A stretch of DNA of 64,000 bases from Amaurobius ferox. Taxonomy: Eukaryota; Arthropoda; Arachnida; Araneae; Amaurobiidae. Below the pieces are notes generated by a model that was not told the origin of the DNA, searched no databases, and saw only the letters and a list, made by a program, of their open reading frames with translations. Positions 1-10,286 of this stretch are shown here, one piece after another. The translations under genes and the position numbers were made by a program. Position 1 is the stretch's first letter. Each line of letters opens with the position of its first letter. The stretch covers positions 73,102,730 through 73,166,729 of the forward strand of contig OX578136.1 of NCBI GenBank assembly GCA_951213105.1. The letters run 5' to 3'.

Positions 1-70
1 TTATTAAAGTAAATGTTTTAGATATTTATTAGTAATGAAAATGCCTAAACAACATTAGTAAAAATCTGAT
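1..70. repeat. Left fragment of the 41-bp minisatellite
   Basis: The stretch from about 29 to 70 (AGTAATGAAAATGCC, then AACAACATTAGTAAAAAT) matches the repeat unit of the array at 816-1262. The array is therefore split by the transposon that follows. Confidence 0.6.
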
Positions 71-815
71 GCGGGCAGCACATGACCTTCCTTGCAGACT
101 TATATTCACGTTCTCTTTATTTTAATCACATTTAATTCACTTTTAATTCAATTTTCTTTCTTGTTTGCTAACTGAACTCATTTTCAAAGGTGGCGTAGCG
201 GAAAAACAAAGAAACTAAAATATCTCGAGAACGGCTAATCCTAGTGTAATGGGGTTGGTCTTATTCTTTTCTTTGTTAAAAATTACGTATTAAACAAGCA
301 TTTAATGGATATATTTGAGCATACGTAGCTTTTTAGTTTAGATTTTGACAATTTTTACGGTACATTTTGCAAGAAAAGGCAGGTTATTTTTTTCAGAATC
401 GTACCAAAATCTAATCAGCACCAGGGTGACCTATAAGTGACTCATCTACCGAATTTTATGAAATTCGGTCCATTAGTTTTTCAGCTAGAGTGGATACAAA
501 TTTTTGCGGGCCATTTCGCAAAAAAAGGCGGGTTTCTTTATCCCGAATCGTACCCAAAACCAATCAGCACCAGACTCGTCCCCAAGTGACTTACCTTCCA
601 AATTTTGTGAAATTCGGTCAATTACTTTTTTAGTTAGAGTGGATACAAAATCTGCACAGACAGACAGACAGACACACACACAGACGTCACGCTAAAAATG
701 GTTTTTTCGTATTCTAGAGGTCTCGAAACGTGTAGATCCGTCGAAAACTCGAGTTGCGATTTTCGACATGATTCCAATACTTTCCCTATACATTACCATG
801 TATTGCAGGGAAAGT
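71..815 (+). mobile_element. Repeat family B element (Helentron-like non-autonomous element), inserted in a minisatellite
   Basis: It begins with CTGATGCGGGCAGCACATGA, a small hairpin, followed by the subterminal CTTCCTTGCAGACT. It ends with the hairpin CTTTCCCTATACAT...ATGTATTGCAGGGAAAG. About 155 nt from the right end is a run of CAGACAGACAGACACACACA. It contains two diverged internal copies of a phrase about a TTTTATGAAATTCGGTCCATTAG segment. It has no coding capacity. Other copies lie at 33.4, 41.7, 45.0, 51.6, 52.4 and 53.2 kb. The flanks are the two halves of one minisatellite, which fixes both boundaries; a TAAAAA repeat at each side may be the target duplication. Confidence 0.7.
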
Positions 816-1262
816 AAAAATACATGAAGCAGTAAAAATGTCTTAATAAAATTAGTAAAAATAAATGAAGAAGTAAAAATCCCTTAACAACATTGGTAAA
901 ATACCTGAAGTAGTAAAAATCCCTTAACAACATTGGTAAAATACCTGAAATAGTAAAAATCCCTTAACAACATTGGTAAAAATACCTGAAATAGTAAAAA
1001 TCCCTTAACAACATTGGTAAAAATACCTGAAGTAGTAAAAATCCCTTAACAACATTGGTAAAAATACCTGAAGTAGTAAAAAAACCGTAATGAAGCAGTA
1101 AAAATGCCTTAATAATTTAAGTAGTAAAAATACCTTAATAAATTAGATGGTAAAACTATCTTAATAAATTATTAAAAATACTTTCACAACTTAAGTAGTA
1201 AACATGCCTTAATAAATTAAAATTTTAAAAATACTTTTATAAATTAAGTAGTGAAAATGTCA
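816..1262. repeat. 41-bp minisatellite adjoining a splice donor
   Basis: About six well-conserved 40-41 bp units (AAATCCCTTAACAACATTGG core plus TAAAAATACCTGAAGTAG) run from about 860 to 1080, with degenerate copies to about 1260. It lies in the intron immediately after the zinc finger exon and its last degenerate copy ends about 8 bp from the GTAAGT donor. Confidence 0.8.
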
Positions 1263-1275
1263 TAAATTAACTTAC

Positions 1276-1469
1276 TGTAAATCGTTTCCGTTTCTTATCA
1301 CTCATTTCATAATCGTACTCTGGAGCCATGGGCGGACATCTAACTTGGGAGCACGGCTCACATAGAAAATGACCTGTACCATCCCTATACCATATCCGGC
1401 TGTTTCCGATACCACACTTCACACATTGAGGATTTAGTAAGCTAGGTGTAGGATGCTCCTCTGAATAGG
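1276..1469 (-). CDS. GATA-type zinc finger exon (internal exon of a GATA-like transcription factor)
   Basis: Read on the minus strand, this is a 194-nt internal exon between an acceptor (TTTACAG before base 1469) and a GTAAGT donor (bases 1275-1270). It supplies two bases of a split codon and then 64 open codons (residues 188-251 when joined to the exon at 28446). Residues 202, 205, 223 and 226 are cysteines in the pattern C-x2-C-x17-C-x2-C, with Trp213 and the core RDGTGH before the third cysteine. These are hallmarks of the N-terminal finger of metazoan GATA factors, which bind GATA sites and, in known proteins, FOG/U-shaped cofactors. The usual NACGLY after the third cysteine is replaced by EPCSQV. 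A basic KKRKR at residues 245-249 could be a nuclear localisation signal. The exon ends in phase 0, so the next exon (expected C-finger) would lie left of the window. The finger call is firm; which GATA paralogue this is cannot be told. Confidence 0.82.
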
Positions 1470-1716
1470 CTGTAAATGAGAAAACATATTAATTAAAATG
1501 CTTCTAATTAAAAACTAAGCAATACAAATTTTGCATGCATAATACGGAATTGTATTTGTGGAAATGACTGATGATCAGTCAATGGCATTTTGAGTAGGAA
1601 ATTCACAGTGAAAATCGCTTAATACTTAATTGGTGCGGCTTGACGACTTGAAATAATAGTGAAAATAATAACTATTTCTTATATATTTTTTCAGTTTAAA
1701 AGGTGCTCCTTTTTTA
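1470..1716. other. Intron flank upstream of the zinc finger exon
   Basis: Apart from the polypyrimidine/acceptor next to base 1470, I see no gene, RNA or repeat here. Confidence 0.4.
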
Positions 1717-2996
1717 ACACTTTACAACAAAGTTGAAAAGTGTTTATGACTTTGTTCATTCTGTCTGTCTGTCTGTCCGTTAGCACGATAACTGCCGTAA
1801 AAATGACTTAATCAAAATGAAATTTTAGTATGTTGTTCAGACGGTCTGTAGGACCTATGGGAATATAAATGAATAATATCACCCAATTAGTTTTGGATTG
1901 AACCCGGGTTGAAAAAATGAAATACATTGAGCCCTATGGGACCTAATTTTTCAAACATTTTTTAAGCGGATTTAAAATTCACAAATTGCTTCGAAAATTT
2001 TAGGTAATAGTCAAATTGTTCCATAAAATATATAAAAAAGAAATTCAGCGAAATATATTCAGTAGTTTTTTAAATAAAAATTAAAATAATAATTACACAT
2101 CTTATATGAAACGATCACGTGGCCATGATATGAAACGATCACATGACCCACTTCAAAATGATATATGGCATCCATCTTGTTTCAAAATCGTGATTTTTTA
2201 AAGTTCTTTTTAATTCATATTGAGTGTTGTATCCGTCCTAAACTACTTTATTTTTGCTTAAATTCTGTGCATCTACATACTAAAACAACACAATGACAAT
2301 ATATTTGAGTTTAAATTCTCATTCAAATTTGATTATTTCTACAACTAAACCTATTTTTCACCTATGTAAAATGTAAACAGCAAAATATGTAGAATGAGTT
2401 GTATTGGAATTACTGTATTTCTTTAACACAAAATAATTCAGTCCATGGAGTCTGCATGGCTGATATGAATGAAATATTAATTGATTTTATAAACAGAAGG
2501 ACGATTTTTTTCGATGAAGTTTTAAGCATAGAGTTTATGAATTGTAGCTCCATGGTCTTAATTTTTAAATAAAATAAATTATTATAGTAATGTGATGAAT
2601 GAAATGGAGAAAGTTATGAATGAAATCCTGCTTTTATAGAGAGATCCAGGCGTGTTATTTTTTCTATGACGTCATTTGAATTTATTTCAGTTGTTTTTGA
2701 TGAAGTTTTCAAATATAATAAATTATTGTAGTATTATGATAGTTTTAAAAATATTACCGTGGAATGTATTGCATTTTAGAGATATTTAAACCAGGCAATT
2801 TATATTTCAATGCCGTCATTTGAATGAAGTTCATTTTTCTCAATGAAGGTTTAAGTTTTCAAATATAATAAATCAATGTAGTATTGTGATAAGTTTTAAA
2901 ATATTACCGGGGAATGTATTGCATTTTCGACTTTTTTAAATGAAATTGCATTGAAGTTGGAAAGTGTTTCATAATCAATGCTTTAAGCATGATTGA
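1717..2996 (+). mobile_element. Repeat family A element, full-length copy
   Basis: It starts with the hairpin AACACTTTACAAC-AAA-GTTGAAAAGTGTT, followed by a CTGTCTGTCTGTCTGTC tract and GCACGATAACTGCCG. It is homologous over its whole length to 9008-10286. Near the right end it carries GTTGGAAAGTGTT, the inverse of the left terminal motif with one mismatch, then the hairpin ATCAATGCTTTAAGC / ATGATTGAT. It has no ORF of note. Partial copies are at 34.66 kb and, on the minus strand, 44.56-46.58 kb. Confidence 0.72.
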
Positions 2997-3097
2997 TCTT
3001 TCTTGTTTTAATAAATCTGTTTATTCTTCTCAGAATAACGCTAAAGAGGGAAGCTGATTGGTAATAAAGCAATTTGGGAGAATAATTTTGTGTGCTA

Positions 3098-3530
3098 ACT
3101 TTAAATTTCAATTTAAAGTCAGCATTAATGTGGAGCATTATTTTTCTTATTTCGACTATTGATACGAGTATCACCATTTGCGATCAGAGAATAATACATC
3201 GACAAATTAAAATTCAGACGATTTAAAAACAGATGCTTTAATCTTAAATAAAGTAAATTTAACGAGAATTCTACAATTGAAGATAAATTAAATGTGCAAT
3301 GCAATTCTTTTAATGCTTTAAATTCCAATTTAACGTCAGTAATAATGTGGAGAAATATTTTTCTTATTTCGACTATTGATACGCTTATCATCATATATCG
3401 ACAGATTAAAATTTAGACGATTAAAACAAATGCTTTAATCTTAAATAAAGTAAATTTAACGATAATTCTACAACTGAAGATAAATTAAATGTGCAATGTA
3501 ATTATTTTAATGCTTTAATTTCGTTGCAGT
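3098..3530. repeat. Direct tandem duplication, 217-bp period, two copies
   Basis: TAATGTGG at 3126 recurs at 3343, and the following text (TTTTTCTTATTTCGACTATT, then CTTTAATCTTAAATAAAG) is repeated in register. The open frames across it are incidental. Confidence 0.75.
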
Positions 3531-6292
3531 CATTTAAACTTTAGAATACTTTCTTAAAGCACTATGCAATCTGTTAACTGTTACGAACCAGTAACGTCGA
3601 CAAGGGATGGTTTTAATGGTCATATCCGTACTAAATTTGTGCATGGTAGTCACTTGTGCAATGTACATCATAAAAAAGGGGTGTTTTCAGTAAAATCGTT
3701 TTAACGGGCGCTTCAATTTAAGGAACATTATTTTTAATTTCTAGTTCCAAAACTATATACGGTTCTGTGCATACAAATAGCTTATATACAAATAGCAGGT
3801 CCTCCGAATTAGGAACAATGGTTTTGGTTGTTAAAACACATGTTTGGTTGTTAAAAACGCAAAAACATGTTTTTTAATGTGCAAATATGCATTTTAATCA
3901 TGCATTTAAAAATGCACGATCACAATTCCATTGCTAATGAAGCAGAAGGAAAAATAAAAATACCTTTTTAGGGACAATATTGAGGATGTTTCCTGAAGTA
4001 TTTTTAATTACTGCAAAATGGTCGAGGTTATACTATCAAGTCTTAAAACGAGTTAGACATGAAATTATATAGCAAAACCTGTCATAGATGTTTTATAAAC
4101 TCTGCCTAATAAAGATCATAAATTACACTTTATCACACATGGAAACACAATCAATTTTCTGTAACAAATATCCAAAAATTAGTGCAGGACTTTCCAACTA
4201 AAAGTTTAAAAATTTTATAATTAGAAAACTATTTAAATTTTTACTTTCTCATGCTATAGAATATAGTTGTAATTTTGTAATATTTTTAAAATATGTTGTG
4301 TGGATGCATAAAATGTGTTTTGTGGTGATGTCAATTTTATGATATGCAAATTCAGCTTGCCGGTATAGTGGATAGTATTTAAGCATGTTGGCAATTTTCT
4401 TATTTTAACGCCACTGAAAAAGGGTATGATGATACCCGAAAACTTTGTGGCTTTTTAAAAAATTGCATGTATGTCTGAAGGAAGTTTTTAATGAAATGAC
4501 GTTTGTGATCTAATGATTTATCATTCTGTTATATATGTTGATCGATTTAAGGATTTGGCTCGTCGCCGCCATTAGTATTATATTTGAGGGTTTAAAAGAT
4601 ACGTAAACTAGAGATCGGCTACAAGATATTTCAAAAATTGAGAACTATACCTAAAGTATATGTATACCCTCCATACCTAAAGTATATATCTGGCGACGCC
4701 ACTACTACAGATATATATTCCTTAATGATATTTAATCATAATATTAGTGATACCAAGAGCTACAACCGGAAAAACATACAATTTCACCTTTTATAAAACC
4801 TTCCGCTTTTAATCTAAAAAATGGTCCAGAGTTTAAAACTAAGCAAGCGGTTTTGCAGGGCATGAATATCACATGAACTAAAAAGTAGCAGTTTGCATTT
4901 CAATCTGCCAACTATTGCCACTTTTGATTTTTTTTTTAATTTTCTGAAAGACAATCTTGAAGGAACAAAGTGGGCTTAATTTAGTTTATATTAATTTTTC
5001 GTGGTTAAAATAAGATTCAATCAAAATTCTGAAACGCTATCACTTTTAGCCTCTTTATAATTTTATACTTTGTAATTACATTATAACTGGGCAGTCTTCG
5101 CCTAAACTTCCATATTAATTTCATAATTCTGTATTAAATTTAGTTAATTCAATTATGAATAAATCAACGAATCAATGATTATCATGAATAAATCAATCAG
5201 TCCATGATTATCGTGAATGAATCAACGAATTCTGTCATCATGAATCCAGCCGGGCAGCGCGTAGGGGGTTAAAACACCACTCGAGTGGGAGGGCCCGGGT
5301 TCCAGAAGGGACCCGGACATCTAGTTAATTGTTTTTAAGAAGAGAAGACATGAAAAATTCACAAGGATGGTAAAAATCAAATATGGAGGAAGGGAACCGT
5401 GATAAATGCTCGCTTTGCAACAATTTTATAGCACTTCGTTTGAGTTTTAATTGTACATATTAATTTGAAAAAATTTAGTTAAATTCGATTTCGATGAATG
5501 AATCGTTGAATATGAGTAAATAATCGAATCAATCAATGATTTTCTTGGATGTATGCATCAAGGATTATTATGATTCCAATTCCTTGAAATCGAAAAGGTT
5601 GAAATTCAAATTAAATCAAGGAATTTAATTATCCTGAATTTATTAACAAATTAATAAAGAATTAATAAAAAAAAAATTGCAACAGCTTGCTTTAACAAGG
5701 TTTGACTGTACTTGTAAAACCCGAGTTAATATTAACTTTTGTAGGTGTTCTACGAACAGACCCTCTTGCCTAAGCAAATTCACAGTAAATCAGTGAACAT
5801 AAGGAAATCCTATGACTAATGCAAACTGGAAACACCTGGGTGGTATTAAGAGAGTTCCGATGAACCACCCACACGAAAGCAATTCCAATTTATTTCCTTG
5901 GTGGTCCAAGTAAGGGGGGCAAACAAAGGTGATACACAAGCAACCTTTGCCCAACCTCACTATTTGTTTTTGAGTCATACTTTGTAAACATTGTCCCGAA
6001 AGTACCTAAGAATACGGGGCTGTATTAGTTCGTATTAAAGTGCAGGTGTTATCGGTCATGTTAATAAGGCACTTGTGTGTTTTAATGCAATTAAATCAAT
6101 TCTTAAACGTATAGACTGATTTAAAACTACATATAAAATGCTTTATATACTAATACCATTATAATATATAATATACTAATGCTCTAAAATACTTTATGAG
6201 CAACACAAAAATAGTTGATTAAATCACTGGCCAGGATTAAATCATATATATTTATTGTGATAATTTTACTGTGCTTATATTATATTATACAT
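3531..6292. other. Intronic sequence without recognisable genes
   Basis: This is AT-rich unassigned sequence. Notable pieces are short degenerate repeats of an ATGAATAAATCAATGATTAT type around 5145-5245 and 5490-5580, and a GC-rich patch at 5247-5330 containing GGGCCCGGGTTCC, which could be a decayed tRNA-type B box of an old SINE. I see no exon. Confidence 0.4.
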
Positions 6293-6296
6293 ACAC

Positions 6297-6373
<77 letters not shown>
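6293..6373. repeat. (CA)n microsatellite
   Basis: About 36 nearly perfect AC dinucleotides preceded by ACATACACACATACAT. The His/Thr-repeat open frame over it is an artefact. Confidence 0.95.
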
Positions 6374-6375
<2 letters not shown>

Positions 6376-7105
6376 AAAATGCACCCGACGTTGCCCGACA
6401 TAAACTGAGCAGTCGTGGCGTAGCCGCGTGTATACTCATGCAATAGTATTTTATTTTAATTTTATTATATTATTTTAATTTTGTTAAAAGGATTTTGGTT
6501 TTCCGGAATTCGACGCGAGTTCCGGTATAGTATTTGGGGCGCAATAGAAAACATTAAGCGTTTCGAAATAAAGGTGTGCGTGTAGATGTGTGTCGAAGAC
6601 CCAGACCGTCCGACTCATCCGAGGACATAGAGCATCTATTTGGACAGCCGGGTGTGTCTGTGTGTGTAAATGCACATTTAGAAATTAAAATTTATAAGTA
6701 AAAACTATGCATGAACTACTGCAGTACAAAAACCAGTCTCTGGAACATCCGTTACAAATAAGTGTTAACCTAAGTAACTTTAAAGACCAAGATTAATAGG
6801 AAAGAAGTAGTAGGTAACTTATTGCTATTATGGTAAAAGGGGAATAATTACAATCGAAAAGAACATGAGTATATATGTATACAGAAATCATTAGTAAATA
6901 TATAATTATATATATAAAAATATATATATGAAAGAGCAAACATGGCAAAAAAAAAAATTAGCTCAAGATAAAAGCTCAAGACAAGGAGAACAATTATATA
7001 CATAAACCATTTATATATATAGATATATAATTATTCTGAAGATAATAAATATTCACTTTATCAGCACTTATTTTTAAATTCTAGCTTTCAGAAAGATAGA
7101 AATAA
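6374..7105. other. Intronic sequence
   Basis: Includes several TATATA runs around 6900-7030. No gene, RNA or recognised repeat. Confidence 0.35.
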
Positions 7106-7300
7106 TGATTGGACTTCGGGTTAAATCGTTTTCTTACACTGAAGAAGGCGATCCAGCGTATCCTCCAAACACCTGTATGCTGCATTGTGTTATTTGTGCT
7201 TATACACATTGCTCAAGTTTTCCTTAATTATGTACTTGTTAAAATTTTATATATAATATTTGTTAGATTATTTAAAAAATATATTTTAACTTTACTTTTT
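7106..7300 (+). repeat. Repeat copy with a hammerhead-like core (copy 1)
   Basis: CACTGAAGAAGG...GTATCCTCCAAAC and the following CTGTATGCTGCATTGTG are homologous to the reverse strand of 27170-27345. The shared stretch includes CTGAAGA followed about 20 nt later by an AAAC. Stretches of this form are typical near the ends of some retroelements. No intact ORF. Confidence 0.5.
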
Positions 7301-8522
7301 TTCAACGTGGCGCAAGCGCGCACGCACACACTTTTATTTCGAATTGCTTATTTTCCTACTCCCTATAATCATTATCAAACATTTAAATTATTAATATGCA
7401 TAATGATTTAAATCTAAATTCTAAAATTTTAAAGTTTCAGTATATATCGTTTTAATACTGAAATTTCACAAAAATTCTATTAAATTTAGAACAGTCCATA
7501 ATATATATTCTACCGCTGCTAGCAAATTACTACCAAATAGTTTAAAAGAATTAAATGAATTATGAATAACAAAGAATTAAACGCGAATTTTAATATAAAG
7601 TGTTATAATATTGTAATTAAAAATAAGAAACCTAAAATATAAGTAAACTTTCAGAGGCATTGAAAAATTGTAAAAATGTTTGAGAACCGCTGACCTGCAG
7701 GATACTTTATACTTTACATACTGCGCGTCCTAATTAATAAAGAAACGTAGAGGTAAGAACGGTGTTACAAACTTTTCATCGCAGCTATTTCACTGCCCTT
7801 TGCCCTTTACATAGTCTGAGCTTTGTCTATTGCACTTTCTTATTGACACTTGCGCGATGGACGGGTGATGCCGTTTATAAGCTTTGAAACCCTACTGCCA
7901 ACTCATGACTTCGCTTTCAGCCTATTGCCCTTTGGACCACGAAAAGCTGAAACTAAAATAAACGTCCGGCTACGCGCTGTCGGGAAGAAACGGAGGTCTG
8001 TACTTTAGATTCAAACAGGCTGTAGGGGGAAAACTGATCAATATTTTTAAACGCAGTTTTGAGCTGTAGGAAACTTATTGGCGCAAGTCTAATAACTATT
8101 TAGTCAGATTACTTTTAGAGGATAAAAATATGATTAGTTATTCAATCTTCACTTGTACGTAAACTGTCATCAATATTTTAGCACGAAAGTTGTTTAATTC
8201 CAGAGTTTGTCTCGCTTTAATTGTGCGAAGTACGTTTTTGTCGCTTTATAAATCGTGTTACTGTACATAATGTTATTTGCAGTACCATGTGGTATAATTT
8301 TAGCAAGATTACAGAAAGGTTACTATTGACCATTTGCACGTGATCTCATAATTGGTAAATCTGCTGTCTGTCACGTCTACGTTGGACGGAAAGATCGCTA
8401 TTCCTCCGTCCCATGTTATCAATTCGTAACCTTCTTCATAACGAAATCTGAAAAGTTTTTGTTCAATAATATCTATTTGATCAGCTTATTTTCGCGACGT
8501 AGATTGCAGCTTTTATACGAAG
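7301..8522. other. Intronic sequence
   Basis: No recognisable gene. The 7690-8010 part is more GC-rich (for example GCCGTTTATAAGC and CGTCCGGCTACGCGCTG) but shows no convincing exon or repeat. Confidence 0.35.
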
Positions 8523-8808
8523 TTAGCCCATTGTTTAGCGCGCTGGAGTTGCACTCGGTAGGCCCGGGTTCGTTCCGGGTTCCACTGCCAAAACTGCCGC
8601 TGTGTTCATGCGGAGTACGATCACGTTAAACATGTGGGTCCGAAAGTCCTTCCGAGAGGTTGGTGGTAGGGGAAGGAGGGTACGGTTCCTGTGGATGCCT
8701 CCCCCACTGGGTTCCGGTCTAAATTGGGTGGCACTTCCCGACCGTCCAAACTGTTACCTTACACCTTTCTGGTAGGTCGGACGGTCTGGGTTTCAACAAC
8801 AACAACGA
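8523..8808 (+). mobile_element. tRNA-derived SINE, single copy
   Basis: The head has an A-box-like TAGCCCATTGTTTAGCGC and a B-box region CCCGGGTTCGTTCC. The body (AACTGCCGCTGTGTTCATGC, then TGGATGCCTCCCCCACTGGG) matches the array at 14.9-16.6 kb in the opposite orientation. It ends in a short (CAA)n tail at about 8795-8808. The B box is slightly damaged, so this is an old copy. Confidence 0.8.
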
Positions 8809-9007
8809 AGTTATCCGCCATTATGAGACAGTCGCTTCTTCCATACCATGTGATCGTCATTCGTACAGCAGTTCATCCAGCAAAAGCATTTTCGGGTTGA
8901 ACTTAGAAAGCGGTGCCAAAGTTTGCTGCACCAAATGAATGTCGTGCAATAAGGCCATTAAGGATTATTTTCTGGCTTTTTCGAATTTCTGCTACTACAA
9001 CTGCACT

Positions 9008-10286
9008 TTAACACTTTACAACAAAGTTGAAAAGTGTTTATGACTTTGTTCATTCTGTTTGTCCGTCTGCTAGCACGATAACTGCCGTAAAAATGACTTA
9101 ATCAAAATGAAATTTTAGTATGTTGTTCAGACGGTCTGTAGGACCTATGGGAATATAAATGAATAATAGCACCCAATTAGTTTTGGATTGAACCCGGGTT
9201 GAAAAAATGAAGTACATTGAAACCTATGGGACCTAATTTTTCAAACATATTTTAAGCGGATTTAATAAGTCACAAATTTTAATTCACAAATTACTTCGAA
9301 AATGTTAGGTAATATTTAAATTGTTCCATAAAATATATATAAAAAAAAATTTTAGCAAAATATATTCAGTAGTTTTTTAAATAAAAATTAAAATAATAAT
9401 TACACCTCTTATATGAGGCGATCAGGTGACCCACTTCAAAATGAAATATGATATCCATCTTGTCTCAAAATCGGGATTTTTGAAGTTCTTTTTAATTCAT
9501 ATTGAGTGTTGTATTCGTCCTAAAACAGATTTATTTTTGCTTAAATTCTGTGCATCTACATACTGAAACAACGCAATTACAATATATTTGAGTTTAAATG
9601 ATCATCCAAATTTGATTATTTCTACAACGAAGTCCATTTTTAACTTATGTAAAATGTAAACAGCAAAATATGTAGAATGAGTTGTATAAGAATTGTTGTA
9701 TTTCTTTAACACAAAATTATTTAGCTCATGGAGTCTTCATAGCTGATATGAATGAAAAATTCATTGATTTTACAGAGAGAAGGACGATTTTTTTCGATGA
9801 AGTTTTAAGCACAGAGTTTAATTACTTGTAGCTCCATGGTCTTAATTTTTAAATAAAATAAATTATTATAGTATTGTGATGAATGAAATGAATGGGAAAA
9901 TGTTATGAATGAAATGCTGCTTTTATAGAGAGAGCCAGGCATGTTTTTTTTTCTATGACGTAATTTGAACGAATTTCAGTTGTTTTCGATGAAGTTTTCA
10001 AATATAATAAATTATCGTAGTATTATGATGATTTTAAAAATATTACCGAGGAATGTATCGCATTTTAGAGATGTTTAAATCAGGCAATTTATGTTTCAAT
10101 GCCGTTATTTGAATGAAGTTCATTTTTTTTCGATGAAGGTTTAAGTTTTCAAATATAATAAATTAATGTAGTATTGCGATAAGTTTTAATAAGTTGCGAT
10201 AAGTATTGCATTTTAGAGATGTTTAAATAAAATTGCATTGAAGTTGGAAAGTGTTTCATAAGCAATGCTTTAAGCATGATTGATCT
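9008..10286 (+). mobile_element. Repeat family A element, second full-length copy
   Basis: Same ends as the 1717 copy: the AACACTTTACAAC hairpin on the left, and GTTGGAAAGTGTT then GCATGATTGATC on the right. Differences are point changes and small indels, including loss of one CTGT unit and about 30 bp near 10,190. Non-coding. Confidence 0.72.

Noticed and set aside
485..695. Overlapping 63-64 codon frames on both strands, repeated in similar form at 52.0 and 53.7 kb
   Set aside because: They fall in copies of the non-coding family B element, and equivalent copies have stops.
816..1262. CRISPR-like array of regularly spaced repeats
   Set aside because: The whole 41-bp unit repeats without unique spacers, in a eukaryotic intron; it is a minisatellite.
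6215..6403. Open frame with a long His/Thr repeat
   Set aside because: It is the translation of a (CA)n microsatellite with no start context or conserved flank.
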